Shown piece after piece: positions 6,649-13,522 of a stretch of 16,344 nt of DNA (position 1 is its first letter; each line of letters starts with the position of its first letter). Both the position numbers and the translations under genes were made by a program. The DNA is taken from positions 1-16,344 of the forward strand of contig JAEZAV010000151.1 in NCBI GenBank assembly GCA_023430285.1, written 5' to 3'. This DNA comes from Methanobacteriota archaeon. GTDB taxonomy: Archaea > Methanobacteriota > Methanobacteria > Methanobacteriales > Methanobacteriaceae. The notes beneath the pieces were generated by a model that saw nothing but the letters and a program-made list of their open reading frames with translations, made no database searches and was not told the DNA's origin.

Positions 6649-7422
6649 CTACTTCCCATCCTTCCTGTTTTTGATGATGTTTAATTTTTCCCTTGCCTTG
6701 GCAATTGCAATTAAAGGTGGAACATCCTTTGGACAAACTCTTCTGCAGTTACCATGAAATTCACAGTCCCACCATCCATTTGGTTTGTCTGCTAGAATAA
6801 GTCTGGATTCTTTTTTTCCCTCCCTGGGATCTATGTAGAATCTGTAGAGTTTTGCAAGTGCTGCAGGACCCATGTAGTCGGGTTTAGCACCGTCCACAGG
6901 ACAGGATCCGAAACATGATGCACAGAGTATGCAGTTGGTGTAGAGTTCCAGTTCTTTAACAGCTTCTGGATCCATCAAACGTTCCAACTTGGGCTCTGGA
7001 TCTGCTGGTTGGAGCACGGGTTCGACTTGTTTGTAGTAATCAAAAAATTTGTCCATGTCAACGATTAAATCCTTTTTAACTGGCAGGTGGGGCAGTGGTT
7101 CTATCAAGATCTCTTCTTCAGGATCCCAATCTCCAGTTTCTTCGATGGCACTGTATGGTGATAGAGGTACTTTAAGATCTCCATGAATTAGGGGTTCGAG
7201 CTGTGTTCGGCATGCCAATCTGGGTACTTTGTTTATTAACATTGCACATGTTCCACAAACAGCTCCTCTGCATGAGTAGTGGAAGGCTATGGAATCATCA
7301 AAGTTTTGCTGTATATAAAATAAAGCACCGAGTACTGTCATGCCAGTTGGAGGTTCAAATTCAAATTTGTGGTAGCTTGGGTTTTCCATTCCCTCTTTGA
7401 ACCTGAAAATTTTGAACTTCAT
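6649..7422 (-). CDS. frdB: Fumarate reductase/succinate dehydrogenase iron-sulfur subunit
   Basis: This 257-residue protein passes electrons to the FAD subunit through three Fe-S clusters. All eleven expected cysteines are present. C51, C56, C59 and C71 form a plant-type [2Fe-2S] site. C164, C167, C170 and C230 fit the [4Fe-4S] site, and C174, C220 and C226 the third cluster, as in E. coli SdhB. The linker LPVKKDLIVDMDKFFDYY is typical of the family. The chain ends about 27 residues after the last cysteine, so it lacks the HdrB-like CCG region found in TfrB, the thiol:fumarate reductase subunit of Methanothermobacter. It starts directly after the frdA stop codon with no gap, and its stop abuts the lyase start. 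No cytochrome b or other anchor gene is nearby, so the complex is probably soluble. Confidence 0.93.
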   Translation of the reverse strand: MKFKIFRFKEGMENPSYHKFEFEPPTGMTVLGALFYIQQNFDDSIAFHYSCRGAVCGTCAMLINKVPRLACRTQLEPLIHGDLKVPLSPYSAIEETGDWDPEEEILIEPLPHLPVKKDLIVDMDKFFDYYKQVEPVLQPADPEPKLERLMDPEAVKELELYTNCILCASCFGSCPVDGAKPDYMGPAALAKLYRFYIDPREGKKESRLILADKPNGWWDCEFHGNCRRVCPKDVPPLIAIAKAREKLNIIKNRKDGK

Positions 7423-9183
7423 CTAATAAACACGCTCCTTGGGTGTAAACATTCCTAGTTTAACTGGTTTGTAGTTTAAAACAAGTTCACCATCTTTCAT
7501 AGTGATAACCGTATGTTTTAAGAAGTTTTCATCGTCCCTGTCCGGATAATCATTTCTCTTATGCGAACCCCTGCTCTCTCTCCTTTCAATTGCTCCCAAA
7601 GCTACAACCTCGGCTATCTTAAGCATGGATTCAAGTTCTAAAAATTGTATGAGTGCCTGGTTGTAGGCTGGTTCCTTGTTGTTGAAGCATGACTTCGAAA
7701 ATCTTTCCTTCAACTGGCCTATTTCTTGCAGTCCTTCGTTCATGGTGTCATTATCACGGAATATTCCGAATTTTTCCTGCATTGTAACTGTCAAATCTGT
7801 TTTGATGGAAAAAAACTTTTCACCATCATCCCTCTGGAGTATGGTTTGGATTTTGTTATCCATGGATCTGGCTGCCTCCATTACTGGTTCTGTTTCAGGT
7901 TTTTCAGCCTTCGGGATTTCTTCAATTATTTTATCTGCAACCAACCTTCCGAACACAACTGTTTCGAGTAGAGAATTTCCCCCTAACCTGTTTGCTCCGT
8001 GAACACTGATGCATGAACATTCCCCTGCAGCATACAGCCCCTTCAAAATGGTGGACCCATCTTTGTCCACATCAATTCCTCCCATGGAGTAGTGCTGTCC
8101 AGGCTGAATTGGTACTGGTTTTTCTATCGGGTCAACCCCTGCAAAATCCATTGCTATCTGTCTTATTCCAGGTAACCTTTCTTTTATACGGTTTGATCCC
8201 AGGTGGGTTAGATCCAGATGTACGTATCCTTCGTTGTAGGCCCTTCCCTCGAGAATTTCCTGTTCAATGGATCTTGCAACAACATCCCTAGGTGCCAGAT
8301 CCAGTGAGTTGGGTGCGTAACGTTTCATGAAACGTTCCCCATCTTTATTAACCAGGATCCCACCTTCTCCACGAGCCCCTTCACTCATGAGTATGTTGGT
8401 GCCGTAGAGGGTTGTTGGGTGAAACTGTACAAATTCCATATCCTTGAGTGGAACCCCAGCATCCATTGCAAGTGCCTGGCCATCTGCGGTGTTTATTATG
8501 GCATTCGTGGATCTGCTGAATATTCTTCCGAAACCTCCGGTGGCCATCAGTGTGGCCTTTGAAGAAAATCCATGAATATTTCCGGTTTTGATGTCAATCG
8601 CAGTTAATCCCACACACCTTCCTTGGTTGATTACCAGGGAGGTTACGAAAAATTCTTCGTAGACAGGAATTCTTCTTGCAACAACCTGTTCAAAGAGGGT
8701 GTGAAGTGCGTTGTGTCCTGTTCTGTCTTCAGCATAGCATGTTCTGGGAAATCCGGCCCCTCCAAATGGGCGTTGGGCAATTTTTCCATTTTCTAGCCTA
8801 GACCATACAGTTCCAAGGTGTTCCAGTTCAACAACAGATCTCGGTGCTTCCCTGCACATGAGTTCAACTGCATCTTGATCAGCAAGGTAATCAGATCCCT
8901 TGACAGTGTCGTAGGCATGCATTTCCCAGCTGTCATCTGTATCATCCTCGCCCTTCACATTACCCAACGATGCATTCATACCTCCTTGGGCTGCAACAGA
9001 ATGGGATCTGAGTGGATTGACCTTTGAGATCACCGCAGCATCTAAACCTGCATCGTATGCCTGCATTGCTGCCCTTAGACCAGTTAGTCCTCCCCCAACC
9101 ACCAACAGATCATGTTGGTGAATCCTGGATCTACCGGCACCAATGGCTGTGTCCTGATTTATGGATTTTGTTGTTATTTCCAT
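7423..9183 (-). CDS. frdA: Fumarate reductase/succinate dehydrogenase flavoprotein subunit
   Basis: The 586-residue subunit carries FAD and the fumarate/succinate site. HDLLVVGGGLTGL (from residue 24) binds the ADP part of FAD. LRSHSVAAQGG places His61 where SdhA/FrdA attach FAD covalently. The catalytic set is complete: His255 (QFHPTTL), Arg299 (LAPRD, the proton-delivery arginine), His364 (HYSMGGI) and Arg399 (GANRLGG). RGEGGILVNKDGERF is also intact. The start is the ATG at 9183, directly behind AGGAAGGAGGA; an upstream in-frame TTG at 9213 has no ribosome site. L-aspartate oxidase (NadB) is a relative, but the adjoining frdB gene and overall pattern favour FrdA/SdhA. It is the first gene of the operon. 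The direction in the cell is probably fumarate reduction, given the anaerobic host and lack of quinone-linked subunits. Confidence 0.93.
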   Translation of the reverse strand: MEITTKSINQDTAIGAGRSRIHQHDLLVVGGGLTGLRAAMQAYDAGLDAAVISKVNPLRSHSVAAQGGMNASLGNVKGEDDTDDSWEMHAYDTVKGSDYLADQDAVELMCREAPRSVVELEHLGTVWSRLENGKIAQRPFGGAGFPRTCYAEDRTGHNALHTLFEQVVARRIPVYEEFFVTSLVINQGRCVGLTAIDIKTGNIHGFSSKATLMATGGFGRIFSRSTNAIINTADGQALAMDAGVPLKDMEFVQFHPTTLYGTNILMSEGARGEGGILVNKDGERFMKRYAPNSLDLAPRDVVARSIEQEILEGRAYNEGYVHLDLTHLGSNRIKERLPGIRQIAMDFAGVDPIEKPVPIQPGQHYSMGGIDVDKDGSTILKGLYAAGECSCISVHGANRLGGNSLLETVVFGRLVADKIIEEIPKAEKPETEPVMEAARSMDNKIQTILQRDDGEKFFSIKTDLTVTMQEKFGIFRDNDTMNEGLQEIGQLKERFSKSCFNNKEPAYNQALIQFLELESMLKIAEVVALGAIERRESRGSHKRNDYPDRDDENFLKHTVITMKDGELVLNYKPVKLGMFTPKERVY

Positions 9184-9765
9184 TCCTCCTTCCTTAGGAT
9201 TTCTATCTAACAAAAAATATCATTCAGTTTTTAAATTTAAGAGCTGTGACAAATTTTTTTCAATTCATAAATATCCAGTTTGGAAACAGAGTAATCAAAC
9301 CACTGAATCGGGTTTCCATTAACTAATAATCTGTTTATTTCTCAAGGAATTAATAATTTGTGAAATCAAATGGAACACCATCAAAAACAGCAGGTTTGTG
9401 TTAAAACCTAAAAACTCGCATAGATGTTTAAAAAAAATTTTAGTGAAGTTTGCATCAGAAACCCTGCCTACTAAAAAATTTTTATGCAACCATTTTGAAA
9501 GTATATGTATATGGGACTTGAATCATTCAATCAATTTACTATTCCTTTAATCAAAGATTAGGGCAGTTATATTCATGATAGCTCGTTATTTCTTTCGAAG
9601 TTTTTATATAAACCAACCGACTTAATCTTAATAGATGTGGATGATGGAACATGGTTAAAAATTTATTTTTTGATCTGGTGAAGAATCCAAAAAAATTTGT
9701 TTACAAAAATTTTTATTTGAAATTTAAACTTTCATACTAATAATAAAAAATATGTGGAGCTTAAC
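9184..9765. other. Long divergent spacer between the frd operon and purC
   Basis: This 582-nt spacer is very AT-rich and holds no gene I can support. It must contain both divergent promoters. For purC there is a strong TATA at 9603-9610. For frdA the candidates are TTAAATTTAAAAA (minus strand, about 9228-9240, leader near 22 nt) and ATATTTATG (about 9263-9272), neither strong. Possible regulatory palindromes are AGGTTT-GTGTTA-AAACCT (9392-9409) and TTGAAT-C-ATTCAA (9518-9530). I see no tRNA-like or GC-rich RNA element. Its length, compared with the tight operons on both sides, is notable. Confidence 0.55.
9603..9610 (+). promoter_or_regulatory. Putative TATA box for the purC-purS-purQ operon
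   Basis: TTTATATA followed by AA is a consensus-like archaeal TATA box. It predicts a transcription start near 9635 and a leader of about 130 nt before purC. TTTATATAAA is itself palindromic, so leftward use is possible, but it would give a leader of nearly 400 nt for frdA and is less likely. Confidence 0.5.
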
Positions 9766-10512
9766 ATGAATCCAAAAATGGGAAATCTCATATATGCTGG
9801 TAAAGCAAAAACTGTTTACGAAACCGACGATCCTGACCAAGTTATAGTTAAATTTAGAGATGATATAACTGCTGGAGATGGAGTTAAAACTGAAAGTCTG
9901 GTTCGTAAAGGTTACTACAACTCGGTTATATCTGCGAAGTTCTTCGAGGTTCTTGAAGATGCTGGAATTAAAACCCAGTACATAGAATTAATTAAACCCG
10001 GTTACATGCTGTGTAAGAAGCTTGACATGATACCGCTTGAAGTAATAACCAGAAACATCGCTGCTGGAAGTCTTCTTAAGAAGTTCCCGTTCACAGAAAA
10101 ACAGGAATTGGAACCTCCAATAATACAGATGGACTACAAAAATGATGAGTATCATGATCCAATGCTGAATGATTCCATAACCATAGCCCTTGAACTGGCT
10201 ACCAAGGAAGAACTTGACACCATAAGAAGCATAACTCTGGAAATAAATTCTGTATTAAAGGAATTTCTGCTTTCTAAATCTATTTTGTTCCCAGACTTTA
10301 AAATAGAGTACGGGTTTGATTCAGAGGAGAATATTGTTTTAGGTGACGAGATCAGCCCAGATACTTGTAGATTGTGGGATGCTCAAACCAGTGAAGTTCT
10401 CGATAAGGATCTGTTTAGAAAGGGTGAGGATGGAGTTATGGATGCTTATATGAAAGTAGCTTCCCTTTTACTGGATGAAACAGACATTACTAAATGGAAC
10501 GTTGAGTTTTAG
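9766..10512 (+). CDS. purC: SAICAR synthetase (phosphoribosylaminoimidazole-succinocarboxamide synthase)
   Basis: This 248-residue enzyme joins CAIR and aspartate with ATP to form SAICAR in purine synthesis. Family motifs are LIYAGKAKTVYETDD (ATP-binding start), VKFRDDITAGDGVK, PLEVITRNIAAGSL, and the C-terminal PDFKIEYGFD and LGDEISPDTCRLWD, in the expected order; the length is normal for the short prokaryotic form. The ATG at 9766 is preceded by GTGGAG six nt upstream; the in-frame GTG at 9754 is part of that ribosome site and is rejected as a start. It opens the purC-purS-purQ cluster. SAICAR synthetase uses aspartate, and fumarate is released at the next step (PurB), so the pathway links loosely to the fumarate genes across the spacer. 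Confidence 0.96.
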   Translation: MNPKMGNLIYAGKAKTVYETDDPDQVIVKFRDDITAGDGVKTESLVRKGYYNSVISAKFFEVLEDAGIKTQYIELIKPGYMLCKKLDMIPLEVITRNIAAGSLLKKFPFTEKQELEPPIIQMDYKNDEYHDPMLNDSITIALELATKEELDTIRSITLEINSVLKEFLLSKSILFPDFKIEYGFDSEENIVLGDEISPDTCRLWDAQTSEVLDKDLFRKGEDGVMDAYMKVASLLLDETDITKWNVEF

Positions 10513-10587
10513 AGTTGATGTACCTATAGAATTAAATTAAATAGAAAAAAATTGTTCGATTATCCAAAAAAAATACTTGGTGATGTT

Positions 10588-10842
10588 ATGAAATATGATG
10601 CAGAAGTTAGAATAAGTCTTAAAAAAGGTATGTTAAATCCTGAAGCCGCTACAATACAGAGGGCACTTGCATTACTTGATTATCAGGTTGAAAACACTTC
10701 AACAGTTAATCTGATAAGGTTCCAAATTGAAGGGGACAGTGAAGATGTGGTAAAGGAAGAAGTGGATGAAATGTGCCAGAGGCTACTCTGCAACCCCGTG
10801 ATCCATGATTACACCATAAAAATATCTGCTCAAGAGGAATAA
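10588..10842 (+). CDS. purS: FGAM synthase subunit PurS
   Basis: PurS is the small subunit of the three-part formylglycinamidine ribonucleotide synthase (PurS-PurL-PurQ), and helps ammonia pass from PurQ to PurL. The 84 residues are the usual family length. KYDAEVRISLKKGMLNPEA opens the protein, followed by ALALLDYQV and VNLIRFQIEG; these match the family. The ATG at 10588 follows GGTGAT by 3 nt, a near-perfect archaeal ribosome site; a TTG twelve codons earlier is not credible. purQ begins 3 nt after its stop. purL is not in this window. Confidence 0.95.
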   Translation: MKYDAEVRISLKKGMLNPEAATIQRALALLDYQVENTSTVNLIRFQIEGDSEDVVKEEVDEMCQRLLCNPVIHDYTIKISAQEE

Positions 10843-10845
10843 AAA

Positions 10846-11499
10846 ATGAAGGTAGGGATAATAAGGTTTCCGGGATCCAACTGTGACAGGGATGTGTTTC
10901 ATGTGCTGGAACTGGTGGGTGCAAAACCAGATTATGTATGGTGGAACACGAGGGATCTGTCAGATTATGAGGCCATAGTAATTCCAGGAGGCTTTTCATA
11001 CGGTGACTATTTAAGGGCAGGAGCAATTGCTGCAATAACACCCATCATAGATGGGATAAAAGATTGTGTCAGTGAAGGAAAGCCTGTTCTTGGCATATGT
11101 AATGGTGCACAGATTCTGGCCGAAGTTGGTCTGGTTCCAGGTGTTTTCACTGAAAATGAGAATGCCAAGTTCATATGTGAATGGACAGATCTAAAGGTTG
11201 AAAGTGTTAAAACACCATTTACCAAGCTTTACAAGAAAAATGAGATCATAAAAATGCCAATTGCCCATGCTGAAGGTCGTTACTACACTGAAAATATCCA
11301 GGAACTCAGGGACAACGATCAGATCGTTTTATCATTCGAATCTGAAAATCCTAACGGTTCAATGGAAGCAATCACAGGAGTTTGTGATGAAGAAGGATTG
11401 GTATGTGCAGTGATGCCACATCCAGAAAGGGCTTCAGAATCCATTTTAGGATCAGATGATGGTCGTAAATTTTTTGAAGGCATAATGAAGTTCAGATAA
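10846..11499 (+). CDS. purQ: FGAM synthase glutaminase subunit PurQ
   Basis: This 217-residue class I glutamine amidotransferase supplies ammonia to PurL. The N-terminal MKVGIIRFPGSNCDRD is characteristic of PurQ. GICNGAQ contains the nucleophile Cys85, and MPHPERA near the C-terminus supplies the catalytic His and Glu. IPGGFSYGDYLRAGA forms the oxyanion region. The AGAGGA site lies about 7 nt before the ATG, overlapping the end of purS, so the two are translationally coupled. An A-run and a T-rich stretch follow the stop. Confidence 0.97.
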   Translation: MKVGIIRFPGSNCDRDVFHVLELVGAKPDYVWWNTRDLSDYEAIVIPGGFSYGDYLRAGAIAAITPIIDGIKDCVSEGKPVLGICNGAQILAEVGLVPGVFTENENAKFICEWTDLKVESVKTPFTKLYKKNEIIKMPIAHAEGRYYTENIQELRDNDQIVLSFESENPNGSMEAITGVCDEEGLVCAVMPHPERASESILGSDDGRKFFEGIMKFR

Positions 11500-11519
11500 A
11501 AAAAAAAAGATAAGACCCT

Positions 11520-11537
11520 TAAATTTCTTTTCTTTAA
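11520..11537 (+). terminator. T-rich tract after purQ
   Basis: TAAATTTCTTTTCTTTAA starts about 20 nt after the purQ stop. Archaeal RNA polymerase can terminate at T-rich tracts without a hairpin, so this may end the pur transcript. A small stem-loop CTGTTT-AACTA-AAACAG (11563-11579) follows in the spacer before cobA and could be an additional signal. Confidence 0.35.
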
Positions 11538-11630
11538 CTAAATCTAAAAATTAGAAGCAGTGCTGTTTAACTAAAACAGGATCAAATGACTTTTTAGTTA
11601 CTCAGGCATGGAAAAAAATAGGTGAAAATT

Positions 11631-12362
11631 ATGGTAGTATATTTAGTTGGAGCCGGACCCGGAGACCCGGACCTTATAACTCTTAAAGCTGTTAAAGCCC
11701 TTGAAAAGGCAGATGTTGTTGTTTATGACAGGCTTGCCAACGAAGAAATATTGAAGCACGCTAAAAGTGCTGAGATGATTTACGTAGGTAAGAAGGCAGG
11801 AGAACACTACAAGAAGCAGCCTGAAATAAATGAGATCCTAATTGAACAGGGACTCAAACACGATGCTGTTGTAAGGCTTAAGGGAGGAGATCCATTTGTC
11901 TTTGGTAGAGGGGGCGAAGAAATGCTTGCTCTATTTGAAAAAGGGATAGATGTGGAATTTATTCCAGGTGTAACCTCTGCCATTGGAGTACCCACCTCTG
12001 CAGGACTTCCAGTTACCCACAGAGGAGTTGCAACTTCGTTAACTGTTGTTACAGGACATGAAGATCCAACCAAAGATAATAAACAGGTCAAATGGGACTT
12101 TAAAGCAGATACAATAGTTATTCTCATGGGCGTGGGTTTGCTTGAAGAAAATACTAGGGAAATTATGAAGTACAAGGATCCTGAAACACCAGTGTGTGTG
12201 ATTGAAAAGGGAACATCCCCTGATCAGAGGATCATAACCGGAACACTGGAAAACATTACAGAAAACCATATTAACACCCCTGCATTGGTTGTTATTGGCC
12301 ATGTTGTGGATATCTATAAAAATGCCCTAAAAATTAAAGGGGAAGATATTAATGAAGGGTAA
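11631..12362 (+). CDS. cobA: Uroporphyrinogen-III C-methyltransferase (SUMT)
   Basis: This 243-residue enzyme uses two SAM to methylate uroporphyrinogen III to precorrin-2, the branch point to siroheme, cobamides and coenzyme F430. Motifs are VYLVGAGPGDPDLITLKA (residues 3-20), YVGKKAG (51-57), VRLKGGDPFVFGRGGEE (81-97) and PGVTSAIGVPTSAGLPVTHRG, all typical of CobA/SUMT. There is no fused CysG oxidase or HemD domain. The ATG at 11631 has GGTGA six nt upstream; an in-frame GTG at 11622 falls inside that site. hemD overlaps its end by 11 nt. Confidence 0.97.
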   Translation: MVVYLVGAGPGDPDLITLKAVKALEKADVVVYDRLANEEILKHAKSAEMIYVGKKAGEHYKKQPEINEILIEQGLKHDAVVRLKGGDPFVFGRGGEEMLALFEKGIDVEFIPGVTSAIGVPTSAGLPVTHRGVATSLTVVTGHEDPTKDNKQVKWDFKADTIVILMGVGLLEENTREIMKYKDPETPVCVIEKGTSPDQRIITGTLENITENHINTPALVVIGHVVDIYKNALKIKGEDINEG

Positions 12363-13137
12363 AGAATTTGAGGGTAAAGTAATTGGTATCACACGCCCTG
12401 AAGAAAGGGTTAAAGAGGCTGTTGCTATTGTTGAGGAACATGGAGGGACTGCCCTTGTGGCACCCACCCTCGAACTCCAGGTATCCAACACCCAATCCCT
12501 GATCCAACTCTGTGAAATGGCAGGAGACCTTGATTGGCTGATATTCACATCCCCAACCGGGATCATATCTGTATTTAAACACTGCAGTGACCTTAAAACC
12601 CGATTGAATCCCAACTGTAAGATAGCTGTTATAGGACCCAGAACTGAAAATTATCTGGAAAAAAAGGGACTCAAGGCAGATATTGTTCCTGAAAGTTACA
12701 CTGCAGAGGGTTTGCTTGAATGCTTCGAGGATCATGACTTGAAAAACAAAAAAATCGGTATTCCAAGAACTCTGGCTGCCAGAGACGCTCTTCCAACTGG
12801 TTTGAAGGCTATGGGTGCGGATGTTTTTGTTGCTGAAGCCTATAAATCAGACCTACCTAAGGACAAGACAAGGGTTAACCAGCTCGTAGAAGCCATCCTA
12901 AACCAGAAGATCGATGCTTTGACCTTCACAAGTACGCTGACAGTTAAAAATCTGTTTGACATGTTGGATGAAACTGAAAAACAAGATGTTGTTGACATTT
13001 TAAAGGGTGGCGATGTGGTTGTTGCGGCTATTGGTCCTGTAACTGCCATGCCTCTGCATGAACTGGATATTGATGTGTTAATACCTGAAAAGTACACTGT
13101 TAGTGCCATGCTTGAGATTTTGATGGGTAAAATATAA
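12352..13137 (+). CDS. hemD: Uroporphyrinogen-III synthase
   Basis: This enzyme closes hydroxymethylbilane, with inversion of ring D, to uroporphyrinogen III, the substrate of the CobA encoded just upstream. The family is poorly conserved. Its bilobed layout is still visible in 261 residues: GKVIGITRPEERVKE at the start, DWLIFTSPTGIISVF, AVIGPRTENYLEKKGL, the linker KIGIPRTLAARDALPTGL, then the second lobe with DALTFTSTLTVKNLFDML and AAIGPVTAMPLHE-x-DIDVLIPEKYT. The ATG lies within the last codons of cobA (11-nt overlap), with AAGGGGA about 8 nt upstream, so the two are co-translated. Confidence 0.9.
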   Translation: MKGKEFEGKVIGITRPEERVKEAVAIVEEHGGTALVAPTLELQVSNTQSLIQLCEMAGDLDWLIFTSPTGIISVFKHCSDLKTRLNPNCKIAVIGPRTENYLEKKGLKADIVPESYTAEGLLECFEDHDLKNKKIGIPRTLAARDALPTGLKAMGADVFVAEAYKSDLPKDKTRVNQLVEAILNQKIDALTFTSTLTVKNLFDMLDETEKQDVVDILKGGDVVVAAIGPVTAMPLHELDIDVLIPEKYTVSAMLEILMGKI

Positions 13138-13148
13138 CTGTTAATTGA

Positions 13149-13161
13149 ATATAATATATAG
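13149..13161 (+). promoter_or_regulatory. Putative TATA box for the SRP19 operon
   Basis: ATATAATATATAG lies in the 63-nt spacer between hemD and SRP19. It would place transcription start near 13182, about 20 nt before the ATG, with GGTG inside the short leader. The spacing is right for an archaeal promoter, although the spacer is AT-rich overall. Confidence 0.45.
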
Positions 13162-13200
13162 ATTGATTATTTTGTTAAGTTACAACCTGGTGTTATAATT

Positions 13201-13476
13201 ATGAGAGCAACAATTTGGCCCGTTTATATCGATGCAAAAAAAACCAAACACGAGGGAAGAAAAGTTTCCCTTGAACACGCCATCACTGCCCCTAAACTTC
13301 GAGAAATTTCCAGGGCTGCTAAAAAGCTGGGTTTGAATCCAGACGTGGAAAAGGATAAATCTTACTCCAAATCATGGTGGGAAAATTCAGGAAGGGTTAC
13401 AGTTGATAAGACCATGCCCAAAAGGGAGATCCTGATGAAGGTAAGTAACATCATCAGGGGTTACAGAGAGAAGTAA
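13201..13476 (+). CDS. srp19: Signal recognition particle 19 kDa protein
   Basis: SRP19 binds 7S RNA and prepares it for SRP54 in co-translational targeting to the membrane. The 91 residues match the archaeal length. IWPVYIDAKKTKHEGRKVS is the family signature, followed by APKLREISRAAKKLGL and a basic segment SKSWWENSGRVTVDK that contacts RNA in known members. The pI is clearly basic. The ATG follows a GGTG element in a very short predicted leader. A DHH nuclease gene follows after 46 nt on the same strand. Confidence 0.96.
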   Translation: MRATIWPVYIDAKKTKHEGRKVSLEHAITAPKLREISRAAKKLGLNPDVEKDKSYSKSWWENSGRVTVDKTMPKREILMKVSNIIRGYREK

Positions 13477-13522
13477 TCCTAGACGTTATACATAGAATTT
13501 AACACATGAGTAAGGAGTTAAA

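Noticed and set aside
6649..9183. Naming the two subunits TfrA and TfrB (CoM-SH/CoB-SH thiol:fumarate reductase)
   Set aside because: The Fe-S subunit ends without the CCG domains that define TfrB, so thiol-dependent activity is not supported by the sequence.
7423..9183. L-aspartate oxidase (NadB) for NAD synthesis as the identity of the flavoprotein
   Set aside because: An adjoining FrdB-type Fe-S gene, the SLLETVVFGR type C-terminal helix and the overall layout fit FrdA/SdhA; no nadA or nadC is near.
9505..9560. A 16-codon leader-peptide-like ORF (ATG at about 9511) and a 7-codon one near 9634
   Set aside because: They are very short, have no convincing ribosome site and no codon pattern linking them to regulation; likely chance.
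10706..11041. A 111-codon minus-strand frame over purS/purQ, and other long antisense frames over hemD, cobA and frdA
   Set aside because: All overlap well-identified enzymes in another frame and show no domain likeness; they are shadows of biased codon use.
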